A DNA stretch of 64,000 nt, taken from Toxonevra muliebris. Its lineage: Eukaryota; Arthropoda; Insecta; Diptera; Pallopteridae. This document shows, piece after piece, positions 63,890-64,000 of the stretch (within the stretch, counting starts at the first letter, position 1; each line of letters starts with the position of its first letter). The stretch lies in NCBI GenBank assembly GCA_963691655.1, contig OY829327.1:64058079-64122078 (forward strand). The letters run 5' to 3'. The translations under genes and the position numbers were made by a program. The notes under the pieces are model-generated. The model had not been told where the DNA came from. It made no database searches and saw nothing but the letters and a program-made list of their open reading frames with translations.

Positions 63890-64000
63890 GGTACGTGCTA
63901 CACGTTGCCTGATTTTTAATCCTTTCCTGTTTGCATCCTCGTCACCAAGCCCATTCGATTTGGGGCCTCGCCGATGTTTAGCTTCAATCGTTTCTGCAGC
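63820..64000 (-). other. Minus-strand frame open to the right edge
   Basis: From 64000 down to a stop near 63820 the frame is uninterrupted for about 60 codons. The first 35 (RRGPKSNGLGDEDANRKGLK, RQRVARTRNEVHSS) are charged and lie in a patch near 50 percent GC, unlike the AT-rich DNA to the left. It might be the end of an exon or of an ORF1-like element protein. No family recognised. Confidence 0.25.

Overview
The window is AT-rich, eukaryotic and almost entirely made of decayed transposable elements. The mix points to an insect, most likely a higher fly (inference): Jockey-type and RNase H-bearing non-LTR retrotransposons, Ty3/gypsy, BEL/Pao and copia remnants, Tc1/mariner, hAT and PIF/Harbinger DNA transposons, and tRNA-derived SINEs. 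I found no host gene I can defend. Nearly all long reading frames are broken transposon proteins. The most gene-like leftovers are small and unassigned (42438-42686 minus, 56204-56455 plus, a possible first exon at 58435-58476, and a minus-strand frame running off the right edge).

Layout: 1-2.4 kb holds copies of a DNA transposon (called X here) that carries a pogo/Tigger-like insertion. 2.4-3.5 kb has a gypsy integrase remnant and two tRNA-like SINE heads. 4.0-5.5 kb looks like a solo LTR split by a hAT element. 5.5-7.2 kb is a Jockey-like LINE. 7.3-8.5 kb is a long inverted-repeat element. 9-10 kb is a Tc1-like element with TA target duplications. 10-12.2 kb has a LINE RNase H fragment, a SINE and two MITEs. 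12.2-15.5 kb is mostly featureless. 15.5-19.4 kb is a minus-strand Jockey-like LINE with two younger elements cleanly inserted in it. 18.7-21.6 kb and 28.4-30.2 kb are crowded with a MITE family called F1. 20.4 kb has a hAT-like transposase fragment. 24-34 kb is MITEs, fragments and unassigned DNA. 34-35.9 kb has a BEL/Pao gag fragment, a palindromic element and a weak LINE endonuclease. 36-37.1 kb is a hAT-type element with a perfect 8-bp duplication. 37.3-39.7 kb is a decayed two-gene Harbinger transposon. 41-45.4 kb holds LINE and mariner remnants. 45.4-48.45 kb is a 3-kb nest bounded by 30-bp inverted repeats. 49.3-55.06 kb is the best preserved LINE (two ORFs, YADD reverse transcriptase, RNase H), interrupted by a SINE and a hAT. 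55-64 kb carries more LINE, Tc1 and MITE fragments.

The main value of the window is a readable insertion history. At least five insertions have exact or near-exact target-site duplications inside a recognisable host element, so their relative ages and the pre-insertion sequences can be worked out. Names X, Y, F1, E1, M, G and R are labels used only here. Family calls rest on motifs read by eye; no database search was run.
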